Assembly: GCA_903881085.1 (NCBI GenBank)
Contig: CAIRSA010000030.1
Span: 1 to 64,000 of the forward strand
Reading direction: 5' to 3'
DNA from: an uncultured Acidobacteriia bacterium
GTDB lineage: Bacteria > Acidobacteriota > Terriglobia > Bryobacterales > Bryobacteraceae
DNA length: 64,000 nucleotides
In this document: positions 34,995 to 41,982 of the stretch, in pieces
Position numbering within the stretch: the first letter of the stretch is position 1
How the letters are laid out: each line of letters begins with the position of its first letter
Position numbers and translations under genes: made by a program
The notes under the pieces: model-generated
What the model saw: the letters and a program-made list of their open reading frames with translations, nothing else
What the model was told of the DNA's origin: nothing
Databases searched by the model: none

Positions 34995-35002
34995 TTTACG
35001 AC
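34971..35002. repeat. Perfect 32-bp palindrome
   Basis: Arms GTCGTAAAATGTTGAG and its exact complement meet at GAGCTC with no spacer. One arm is coding sequence of the tnpB remnant (FYD codons), so the palindrome marks an inverted-duplication junction. Confidence 0.85.
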
Positions 35003-35023
35003 TTATGTGGCGCGCCACATAAG
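35002..35023. repeat. Perfect 22-bp palindrome abutting the first
   Basis: CTTATGTGGCG and its complement CGCCACATAAG meet directly at the centre. It shares its first base with the end of the preceding palindrome. Next to it is GATGCGGGAAATCTGC then GTCCGGTTCGGGGAG, which resembles a hairpin seen in group II introns. Confidence 0.85.
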
Positions 35024-35092
35024 ATGCGGGAAATCTGCAAGTCCGGTTCGGGGAGAGGGAGGTAGGACGCTCTTGTCACCTACGTCTCTACT

Positions 35093-35359
35093 CTACCGGT
35101 TCTTCGGGATCAATTGAATTTCCATTTTCCGGCCCAATTCCCCGTCGAGGTCAGAATGTCTGATGTTGGGGAATTCGCGGCGCAGGCTGACGCGGTGTTC
35201 GGTGGTGGTGGCTAGCCAGACTCCGTTGTCGCTTTGGGCTGTCGGTTTGTCGCGCAGGGCGAGCATGATTTTTTCGCCGATGTAGACGGCGGTGCAGCCG
35301 AACATGGGCCGGGTGGTGGGGTTTAGTTGGAAGAGCGCTTCGAGGACGAAGGCTTGGGG
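35093..35359 (-). pseudogene. Doubly truncated small conserved protein
   Basis: The frame reads PQAFVLEALFQLNPTTRPMF then GCTAVYIGEKIMLALRD and DNGVWLATTTEHRVSLRREF. From memory this is the core of a small cytosolic family of about 120 aa (FVLxALxxLxPxxRPMFGCxAVYVxxKIVLxLRD). The normal N-terminus is replaced by repeat copy A at 35360-35420, and the C-terminal ADAPDFEEAALRACEL-like part is missing. It is probably inactive. Confidence 0.5.
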
Positions 35360-35420
35360 GCAAACCTGGGGACAGCCCGCACTGTCCGCAAGGGACCGCG
35401 GGGGCTGTCCCCAGGTTTGC
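35360..35420. repeat. GGGGACAG hairpin repeat, copy A
   Basis: Perfect 19-base arms: GCAAACCTGGGGACAGCCC (35360-35378) and its complement (35402-35420), loop containing CTGTCCGCAAGGGAC. Copies B and C are at 38434 and 39031. Confidence 0.8.
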
Positions 35421-35431
35421 GCGGCGTCGTT

Positions 35432-37081
35432 TTATTTAGGTTCTGGTTTGAGGTCCTTGGTCTTGATGGTGATTGCGCCAGCGTTGCCGTTGTTGGCGTC
35501 GCGGACGGCTACTCGGACGGCGTAGGCGGCGTCCTCCAGTTTGAAGTCCTTGATGATGGGCAGATTCCGCTTGAGGGCATCGAGGTAGGCCTCTTTGGTC
35601 ATCGTGAGGGGGAGCGTGTCGGCGGCGAGGATGGCGGGTTTATCGGGCGCGCTTTGCAGCAGGATCATCACGTCGAGCAGGCCGGTCCACTTGTCGTCCT
35701 TCTGTTCCAGTTGCATGTTGCGGGCGTCGAGCAGCATGATGACGCGGAGGGTTCCTGGCTTGGGTTTGTCGATGGCGGCGCGGATGGTGAGGCCGAGGCT
35801 GGTGGCGTCCGCAGAGCCTGCCATCACTTTCTGAATTTCGACGCGGCGGTCCTGGACGGTGACGGGCTTGTCAGCGAACGCGAAGTAGCCGGCGCGGGCG
35901 CGCACGTTGACGCCGGGGCGATTGACCTTCACTTTGAGTTCGTGCCATTTGCCATCCCAGTTGTTATGCGTGGGGTAGTAGCCGATGGTGTAGGTGACTT
36001 TGGCGTCATCCATGGCCGCGCGGATGGCGCCCTTCAAGTCATTCGAATTCGTGTAGGCCTTGCCGCCGGTGCGGGCGGCGATGATTTGCATGGTCGATTG
36101 CGTTTGATAGAGCGCTTCCATGGCCTTGCTGTTGGCGGGGTTCTGCGGGGGCGCGCCACGTTTCGTCGCCGAGAAGTCAGGCATGGCGACGAGACCGCGG
36201 GCATCGACTGGATAGATGGCGAGATTGGCGGCGTTGACGGCGCGGGCGGCCTTTTCGAGTTCGGGTGAGAAGTCGCGGCGTTCGCGGGTGTCGACAGTGT
36301 TTGCGTCGGGTTGCGACATGATGTCGAGGCCGATTGAGAACGGGAAGCCGCTGGAGATCCACACCAGATTCTTGCGTCCGGGCAGGCGGGCGAGGTGGTT
36401 GGCGATGGCTTCGAGGCCGGAGAGCGTGCTTTGGACGCGGTTGATGACCTGGAAGTCGGCGATCTTCTGATCGGCGGCGGCCATCCACTGGTCGAGTTGT
36501 TCGTCGCCGGTATTGGGGTCTTCCGGTTCGGAGGCGGCGACCTCGGTATTGATGCGGCTGCGCTGTTTGTTGGCGACGCGAATGAGCGATTCGGTGTCGC
36601 CGGAGAAATCGTGGAGGATGCGCAGTTGATTGCCCAGTTCGTAGATGGCGACGCGATCTTCGGGGCGCATCTGCTTCAGGAAGGCGATCATCTGATGTTT
36701 GACGCGGACCTGATCTTCCCATTTGGTATTGAGGCCGTCGAGCAGCAGCACGGTGACGGCGTTGGGCGTGGTGGGCTTGAGTTCGATGCGATTGGTGAAG
36801 GTGTTCATGGGCATCACCAATTTGGCGCGGGACTGAGCGACGGCGGGGGCGAGTTCGGCGGTGTCCATGGAGAAGGTGGCGACCTGCTGCTTGACGCCTT
36901 GATCGAGGATTTCGAAGTCTTCTTTTTTGAGGTCGGTGACCGGCTCGTTTTTGTGATGCACCACGACGTTCATTTGCATGAGGCGGGTGGTGACGCGGAG
37001 CACGGGCGGGGCGGTTGTGGGTGGGGCTTGGGCGTAGAGCAGGGATAGAATCTGTAAGTATATAAATGCGGTCCGAAGCAT
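35432..37081 (-). CDS. Acidobacterial VWFA-related secreted protein
   Basis: 549 aa with a leader (MLRTAFIYLQILSLLYAQAP). Residues about 25-75 are the domain that precedes the von Willebrand A fold in this acidobacterial family (VVVHHKNEPVTDLKKEDFEI LDQG). The VWA domain begins NAVTVLLLDGLNTKWEDQVR with DGLNT at the metal-site position instead of the usual DxSxS, so metal binding may be altered. VAIYELGNQLRILHDFSGD and RKNLVWISSGFPFS are the next VWA strands. The C-terminal 150 residues are beta-rich. Such proteins are abundant in Solibacter genomes; their function is unknown. Confidence 0.85.
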   Translation of the reverse strand: MLRTAFIYLQILSLLYAQAPPTTAPPVLRVTTRLMQMNVVVHHKNEPVTDLKKEDFEILDQGVKQQVATFSMDTAELAPAVAQSRAKLVMPMNTFTNRIELKPTTPNAVTVLLLDGLNTKWEDQVRVKHQMIAFLKQMRPEDRVAIYELGNQLRILHDFSGDTESLIRVANKQRSRINTEVAASEPEDPNTGDEQLDQWMAAADQKIADFQVINRVQSTLSGLEAIANHLARLPGRKNLVWISSGFPFSIGLDIMSQPDANTVDTRERRDFSPELEKAARAVNAANLAIYPVDARGLVAMPDFSATKRGAPPQNPANSKAMEALYQTQSTMQIIAARTGGKAYTNSNDLKGAIRAAMDDAKVTYTIGYYPTHNNWDGKWHELKVKVNRPGVNVRARAGYFAFADKPVTVQDRRVEIQKVMAGSADATSLGLTIRAAIDKPKPGTLRVIMLLDARNMQLEQKDDKWTGLLDVMILLQSAPDKPAILAADTLPLTMTKEAYLDALKRNLPIIKDFKLEDAAYAVRVAVRDANNGNAGAITIKTKDLKPEPK

Positions 37082-37116
37082 GGAGACCTCTCTACTCTAT
37101 GTTCGCTCAAAACGGA

Positions 37117-37134
37117 GCGGGACTGAAGTCCCGC
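37117..37134. repeat. Short hairpin GCGGGAC/GTCCCGC
   Basis: Seven-base arms with a TGAA loop in the gap upstream of the VWFA gene; followed by GGCTGAAGCCC, a second small inverted motif. Confidence 0.5.
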
Positions 37135-37168
37135 GCAGGCTGAAGCCCGCCCTACCATTGATAATCTC

Positions 37169-37248
37169 GCGCACAACAGACTCGCTTCGGCGCCTGGGCT
37201 GTCAAGTTTATCTTCCATGATGAGGCCGCGCCGAAGCGGCTTGTGCGC
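37169..37248. repeat. 80-bp imperfect inverted repeat
   Basis: GCGCACAA (37169) and CGCTTCGGCGC (37183-37193) are mirrored by GCGCCGAAGCG (37228-37238) and TTGTGCGC (37241-37248). It lies immediately before the glycosidase-like gene at 37257 and covers its likely promoter region. Confidence 0.55.
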
Positions 37249-37256
37249 TTATTAGT

Positions 37257-38411
37257 ATGCTTGAACACATGGCGATGTTATTGGCGATTTTGATGTGCGG
37301 CGTTGGGTGGGGGCAGGCGGCGGATACTTATCTGCCTTGGGAGGGTGGGCCGGCCTATTACAAACGGTGGAAGAATGGGCCGCCGGCGGATGATTCGTAC
37401 TTTCCCGTGGCGGTGTGGCTGCAGAGTCCGCGCAATGTGGAGGCGTACAAGGCGATCGGGATCAACTTGTATGTGGGTTTGTGGCGGGGGCCCACGGAAG
37501 AGCAGTTGAAGGCGCTGGAGGCGGCAGGAATGCCGGTGCTGGCGGGCTTCAAGGAAGAGATGCGCGGTGCGGCGGGCTTGCGTGGTTGGACATTGATGGA
37601 CGAGCCGGACAACGCGCAGGCGAAGCCGGGCGGCGGGTATGGATCGTGCGTGCTGCCGGCGGAGATTGCGCGGCAGGCGGCGCAGTGGCGGGCGGCGGAT
37701 CCGTCGCGGCCGGTGTATTTGAATTTGGGTCAGGGTGTGGCGAATGAAAAGTATGTTGGGCGCGGGAATGAGTGTGGGCGGCACGATGAACACTATGCGC
37801 AGTACATCCGGGCGGTGGATATTGTTTCGTACGATGTTTACCCGGTGAATAGCGGGTATCCGCTGTGGTGGGTGGGCGCGGGGATCGATAAGCTGCGGAA
37901 GTGGGCGAACTATGAGAAGCCGGTTTGGAACTGGATTGAGGCTTCTTCGATTCGTGGCGAAGGGCGGCCGACGGGGGCGCAGATCAAGTCGGAAGTTTGG
38001 ATGTCGCTGATTCATGGCGCGAGGGGGATTGGATATTTCTGCCATTCGTTTAAGCCGAAGTCCGATGAGGCGGTTCCATTGCATGATGCGGAGATTCGCG
38101 GGGCGCTGAAGGAGATCAATGGGCGGATTGCGGAGTTGGCTCCTGTGCTGAATTCGCGGAGTTTGGCGGATGCGGTGACGGTGCGGTCGGAGTTGCAGAT
38201 CGACACGATGGTGAAACGATACGATGGCGTAACGTATCTGTTTGCGATGGGTGGGCGGCCGGGGTCAGGGTCGGCGCGGTTTCAGTTGCGGGGGTTGGGC
38301 GAGGCGAAGGTTACGGTGATTGGCGAAGGGCGGACTTTGGCGTTGAAAGGTGGTGGGTTTGAGGACCGGTTTGGAGAGTATGAGGTGCACCTTTACCGGA
38401 TTGGGAAGTGA
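37257..38411 (+). CDS. Secreted glycosidase-like TIM-barrel protein
   Basis: 384 aa; Met codons at 37269 and 37275 are alternative starts, giving the leader MAMLLAILMCGVGWGQA. The barrel resembles GH-A clan enzymes: FPVAVWLQSPRNVEAYKAIG, LRGWTLMDEPDN (candidate acid/base Glu near residue 120), VDIVSYDVYPV, and PVWNWIEASS (candidate nucleophile Glu near 228). The final 90 residues are beta-rich. No CAZy family is assigned. It stands alone between the VWFA gene and the MOSC gene, with repeat elements on both sides. Confidence 0.65.
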   Translation: MLEHMAMLLAILMCGVGWGQAADTYLPWEGGPAYYKRWKNGPPADDSYFPVAVWLQSPRNVEAYKAIGINLYVGLWRGPTEEQLKALEAAGMPVLAGFKEEMRGAAGLRGWTLMDEPDNAQAKPGGGYGSCVLPAEIARQAAQWRAADPSRPVYLNLGQGVANEKYVGRGNECGRHDEHYAQYIRAVDIVSYDVYPVNSGYPLWWVGAGIDKLRKWANYEKPVWNWIEASSIRGEGRPTGAQIKSEVWMSLIHGARGIGYFCHSFKPKSDEAVPLHDAEIRGALKEINGRIAELAPVLNSRSLADAVTVRSELQIDTMVKRYDGVTYLFAMGGRPGSGSARFQLRGLGEAKVTVIGEGRTLALKGGGFEDRFGEYEVHLYRIGK

Positions 38412-38433
38412 GGGGTTGCGAAGGGCGTCGTGA

Positions 38434-38517
38434 GGGGACAGGCACCAGTGTCCGCGCGCTTCCGCCTTCGCCAAGGCTACGGCGGACTGGTCGCTTGGGA
38501 CACGTGTACCTGTCCCC
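38434..38517. repeat. GGGGACAG hairpin repeat, copy B
   Basis: Ends GGGGACAGG and CCTGTCCCC. The interior carries TGTCCGCGCGCTTCCGC, TTCGCCAAGGCTACGGCGGA and TCGCTTGGGACA, also found in copy C. Confidence 0.75.
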
Positions 38518-38527
38518 GGAGGGGGAA

Positions 38528-39019
38528 TTACGCGGATTCAAATAGGAGGGCGATGGGGTCGCCGGGGCGGATGACGCCGGGTTGGATGACGGAGGCGTAG
38601 AAGCCGCTGAGGCCCCAGCGTGGTGAGGTGTAGTCGCGGGCTTTTACCTGGGGATCGTAGATGGCTTGCTGAATGCCATCGCCGTAGCAGTGGAGTTGCT
38701 TGCAGGGGCCGCGGGGCTTGGTGATTTCAACGATGACTTCGCCGATGCGGTATTGCTGGCCGATGCGGACTTGGCGGCGGTCGAGGCCTTGGGTGGTGAT
38801 GTTTTCGCCTAGGGAGCCGGCGGCGATGGGGAAGCCCATGGCGGTGATTTCCTCGATGGAGGCTTGGTCTATCAGGAGGAGGGCTTGAATGGGGCCGCCG
38901 TGGATTTCGGGGTGGGCGTGGCGGTCGCCTTCGATGCCTAGTGGGTTGACGGTGGCGAAGAGGACGGCGTATTTAGGCACGCCGCCGTTGGAGATGTTTA
39001 GTTGTTGGACGGTGGACAT
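38528..39019 (-). CDS. MOSC domain protein
   Basis: ATG 39019 gives 163 aa; upstream in-frame sequence is repeat copy C and is not coding. MOSC features: NPLGIEGDRHAHPEIHGGP near residue 25, GSLGENITTQGLD near 68 and TKPRGPCKQLHCYG near 100 with the conserved Cys. MOSC domains occur in molybdenum-cofactor sulfurases and YiiM-like detoxifying enzymes that handle N-hydroxylated compounds. As a free-standing domain it is closest to YiiM. Cytoplasmic. No molybdenum genes are nearby. The gene lies between two copies of the hairpin repeat family. Confidence 0.85.
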   Translation of the reverse strand: MSTVQQLNISNGGVPKYAVLFATVNPLGIEGDRHAHPEIHGGPIQALLLIDQASIEEITAMGFPIAAGSLGENITTQGLDRRQVRIGQQYRIGEVIVEITKPRGPCKQLHCYGDGIQQAIYDPQVKARDYTSPRWGLSGFYASVIQPGVIRPGDPIALLFESA

Positions 39020-39030
39020 GGTTGGTGGAG

Positions 39031-39130
39031 GCAAACAAGGGGACGGACAGCTCTGTCCGCGCGCTTCCGCGTTCGCAAAGGCTTCGGCGGACAAGTCGCT
39101 TGGGACAGAGTAGTCCGTCCCCATGTTTGC
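39031..39130. repeat. GGGGACAG hairpin repeat, copy C
   Basis: Ends GCAAACAAGGGGACGGAC and GTCCGTCCCCATGTTTGC, complementary except one base. The interior is a diverged version of copy B. It fills the gap between the glutamine synthetase stop and the MOSC start. Confidence 0.8.
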
Positions 39131-39138
39131 GGGGTTAT

Positions 39139-40548
39139 CTAAATGTCGTAGTACATGGCGAATTCCCAGGGGTGGGGGCGGAGGCGGACGGCTTCGGCCT
39201 CGTTTTTCATTTTGTAGGAGATGTAGGTTTCGATCAATTCTTCGGTGAAGACGTCGCCTTTCAAGAGGAACGCGTGGTCTTCTTCGAGGCAGCCGAGGGC
39301 TTCTTCGAGCGAGCCGGGCATGGACGGCACTTCGCGCATCTCTTCGGGCGAAAGGTCGTAGATGTCTTTATCGAGCGGCTCGCCGGGATCGACCTTATTG
39401 AGCACGCCGTCGAGGCCTGCCATCATCATGGCGGCGAAAGCGAGATACGGGTTCGATGACGGATCCGGCGGACGGAATTCCACGCGCTTGGCTTTCGGAT
39501 TGGCCGAGTACATGGGAATGCGGCAGGCGGCGGAGCGGTTACGGCGCGAGTAGGCGAGGTTGACCGGCGCTTCGTAGCCGGGCACCAGACGCTTGTAACT
39601 ATTGGTTGTCGGCGCGATGATGGCGGAGAGCGCGCGGGCGTGCTTCAACAGGCCGCCGATGTACCAGATGGCCATTTGCGAAAGGCCTGCGTACATGTCG
39701 CCGGCGAAGAGGGGGGCGTCGTTCTTCCACAGACTTTGGTGCACGTGCATGCCGCTGCCGTTATCGCCAAAGATGGGCTTGGGCATGAACGTGACGGACT
39801 TGCCGTACTGGTAGGCGACGTTCTTGATGCAGTATTTGTAGAGCATCATGTTGTCGGCCGATTTCACGAGGGTGTCGTACTTCTGATCGATTTCGCACTG
39901 GCCGGCGGTGGCCACTTCATGATGGTGGCATTCGATGTTGAGGCCGCAGCGGATCATCACTTCGACCATTTCGGCGCGCAGGTCCTGGTAGTGATCGGTG
40001 GGCGGGAGCGCGGTGTAGCCTTCCTTGTAGCGCGGACGGTAGCCGAGGTTGTCTTTTTCGCGGCCGGAGTTCCAGCGGCCCTCTTCGGCGTCGATGAAGT
40101 AATAGCCGGAGTTGTGGTTCTGATCGAAGCGGACGTTGTCGAAGATGAAGAACTCAGCCTCGGCGCCGAATAACGCCGTGTCGGCGAGGCCTGTGTTCTG
40201 CAAATATTTTTCGGCCTTCTGGGCGATCCAGCGCGGGTCGCGCTCGTAGTGCTGACGAGTGATGGGGTCGATGACGTTGCCGGTCATGACCAGGGTGTTC
40301 ACATGGAAGAAGGGATCCATCAGCGCCGTGTTGGAATCGGGGATGAGCAGCATGTCGCTCTCATTGATGGCGGCCCAGCCGCGAATGCTGGAGCCATCGA
40401 TGCCGAAGCCCTCTTCAAAGGACTCCTCACTCAGTTGGCTGATGGGGTAAGAGATGTGTTGCTGCAGGCCTGGCAGATCAGTGAACCGCAGGTCCAGCTG
40501 CTGGGCGTTATTCTGCTTGGCATATTCGATTACTTCTTTGGGACTCAT
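39139..40548 (-). CDS. glnA: Type I glutamine synthetase
   Basis: 469 aa, the usual length for GSI subunits. The beta-grasp N-terminus ([20 protein letters not shown]) is followed by [11 protein letters not shown], the metal-binding [11 protein letters not shown] near residue 130, [12 protein letters not shown] near 210, [11 protein letters not shown] near 265 and [12 protein letters not shown] near 340. The segment IYDLSPEE near 395 holds a Tyr at the place of the adenylylation site in GSI-beta enzymes, so regulation by GlnE is plausible but not shown here. The enzyme makes glutamine from glutamate, ammonia and ATP. It is divergent from xseA with an 87-bp shared upstream region. Confidence 0.97.
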   Translation of the reverse strand: MSPKEVIEYAKQNNAQQLDLRFTDLPGLQQHISYPISQLSEESFEEGFGIDGSSIRGWAAINESDMLLIPDSNTALMDPFFHVNTLVMTGNVIDPITRQHYERDPRWIAQKAEKYLQNTGLADTALFGAEAEFFIFDNVRFDQNHNSGYYFIDAEEGRWNSGREKDNLGYRPRYKEGYTALPPTDHYQDLRAEMVEVMIRCGLNIECHHHEVATAGQCEIDQKYDTLVKSADNMMLYKYCIKNVAYQYGKSVTFMPKPIFGDNGSGMHVHQSLWKNDAPLFAGDMYAGLSQMAIWYIGGLLKHARALSAIIAPTTNSYKRLVPGYEAPVNLAYSRRNRSAACRIPMYSANPKAKRVEFRPPDPSSNPYLAFAAMMMAGLDGVLNKVDPGEPLDKDIYDLSPEEMREVPSMPGSLEEALGCLEEDHAFLLKGDVFTEELIETYISYKMKNEAEAVRLRPHPWEFAMYYDI

Positions 40549-40635
40549 TTATCCTCCATGGGGACAGGTACAATGATAGCTTCCAGGAATTCCAAGCGTA
40601 CCGGATCGGGAGCTTACGGTCAATAGCAGTTACTT

Positions 40636-41982
40636 ATGGATCAGATCAAACTTACATGGGAACCGGAGCGGCGCATGTTTACGGTGGGGGAGCTGAATGG
40701 CTCCATCGCCGATCTGCTGTCGCGCGAGTTCACGAATATTTGGGTTTCGGGCGAGATTTCGGGCCTGAAACTGGCCACTAGCGGGCATTGCTACTTCACG
40801 ATTAAAGATTCCGAATCGCAGTTGCGGGCGGTGTGCTGGCGCGGCACGTACCGGATGCTGAAGTTCAAGCCGCGCGATGGCGTGGAGATTCTGGCGCGGG
40901 GCAAGATCGAGGTGTATGCGCCGCGCGGCGAATACCAGTTGATTGTCGACCACATTGAGCCACAGGGCGAGGGCGCGCTGCAGGTGGCGTTTGAGCAGTT
41001 GAAAAAGAAGCTGGCGGCGGAGGGGTTGTTTGACGCGGGGCGGAAGAGGGCGCTGCCGCCGTTGCCACGGCGGATCGGAGTGGTGACGTCGCCCACGGGC
41101 GCGGTGATTCGCGACATTCTGCATGTGCTGGAGCGGCGGTTTCCGGGATTGCACATCCGGCTGTATCCGGCGCTGGTGCAGGGCGCGGGATCGGTGGAGG
41201 CGGTGTGCGAGGGAATACGATACTTCAGCGAAACGAAATGGGCGGACGTGCTGATTGTGGCGCGCGGCGGCGGATCGTTGGAGGATCTGTGGACGTTCAA
41301 CGAAGAGGCTGTGGCGCGGGCGATTGCGGCGTCGACGATTCCGGTGATCTCGGCGGTTGGGCATGAGACGGATTTCACGATCGCGGATTTCGTGGCCGAC
41401 TTGCGTGCGCCTACGCCATCGGCCGCAGCGGAGTTGGTGATCTGCACGAAGCAGTCGTTGCTGGATCGCGTGGAGGCCGGCGAGTGGAAGCTGCAGCAGG
41501 CGGTGAATCTGCGCGTGTCGCGGGCGGCGCGGCGGTTGCATGAAGTCAGTGCGGAGCGGGCGGCGCGCACGGTGCAGATTCGCGTCAACAGGCTGCTGCA
41601 AGTAATCGATGATCGCGAGCGGATTCTGATGGATACGGCGCGTGGGAAGACGGGTTCATTAGCCGCACGGTGGCAGCGGTTGGATACGCGGCTGCGGGCG
41701 ATGGATCTGCGGTTGAAGTTTGCGGGGATGCGGCAGCGGCTGGAGCAGGCTTCGAGCCGGGCGGCGCAATCGATGCAGCTGCGGATGTCGCGGGAGAAGA
41801 ATCGATTGATGCCGCTGGACGCGCATTTGATGGCGCTGAGTCCGCTGAAGATTCTAGATCGCGGATATTCGATTGTGCGGATGCCGGGCGGCGCGGTGGT
41901 GAAGTCGGCCGATGCGGTGGCGAAAGGCGATGCGCTGAATGTGCGACTGGCGAAGGGGGCCATCGATGTCGAAGTGGTTTAG
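40636..41982 (+). CDS. xseA: Exodeoxyribonuclease VII large subunit
   Basis: 448 aa. The OB fold comes first (FTNIWVSGEISGLKLATSGH, YFTIKD), then the catalytic domain with RRIGVVTSPTGAVIRDI near residue 140, ARGGGSLEDLWTFNEE near 210 and PVISAVGHETDFTIADFVAD near 235, followed by a long coiled-coil and the C-terminal ILDRGYSIVRMPGG. It degrades single-stranded DNA to oligonucleotides with the small subunit XseB; no xseB is found in this window. Its 3' end overlaps the next gene by 17 bp. Confidence 0.97.
   Translation: MDQIKLTWEPERRMFTVGELNGSIADLLSREFTNIWVSGEISGLKLATSGHCYFTIKDSESQLRAVCWRGTYRMLKFKPRDGVEILARGKIEVYAPRGEYQLIVDHIEPQGEGALQVAFEQLKKKLAAEGLFDAGRKRALPPLPRRIGVVTSPTGAVIRDILHVLERRFPGLHIRLYPALVQGAGSVEAVCEGIRYFSETKWADVLIVARGGGSLEDLWTFNEEAVARAIAASTIPVISAVGHETDFTIADFVADLRAPTPSAAAELVICTKQSLLDRVEAGEWKLQQAVNLRVSRAARRLHEVSAERAARTVQIRVNRLLQVIDDRERILMDTARGKTGSLAARWQRLDTRLRAMDLRLKFAGMRQRLEQASSRAAQSMQLRMSREKNRLMPLDAHLMALSPLKILDRGYSIVRMPGGAVVKSADAVAKGDALNVRLAKGAIDVEVV

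Larger units (their letters stand above)
32269..35002 (-). mobile_element. Degraded IS66-type element with DUF4338 passenger
   Basis: The unit contains an intact tnpC-like transposase, a DUF4338 gene and the C-terminal piece of tnpB, all on the minus strand; tnpA and most of tnpB are gone. The tnpB-side boundary is at the palindrome 34971-35002. The tnpC-side boundary probably lies in 32220-32268, but I could not match terminal inverted repeats or an 8-bp target duplication. Confidence 0.65.

Noticed and set aside
40549..40635. Glutamine riboswitch or other leader element before glnA
   Set aside because: The 87-bp divergent gap is too short and shows no conserved riboswitch core.
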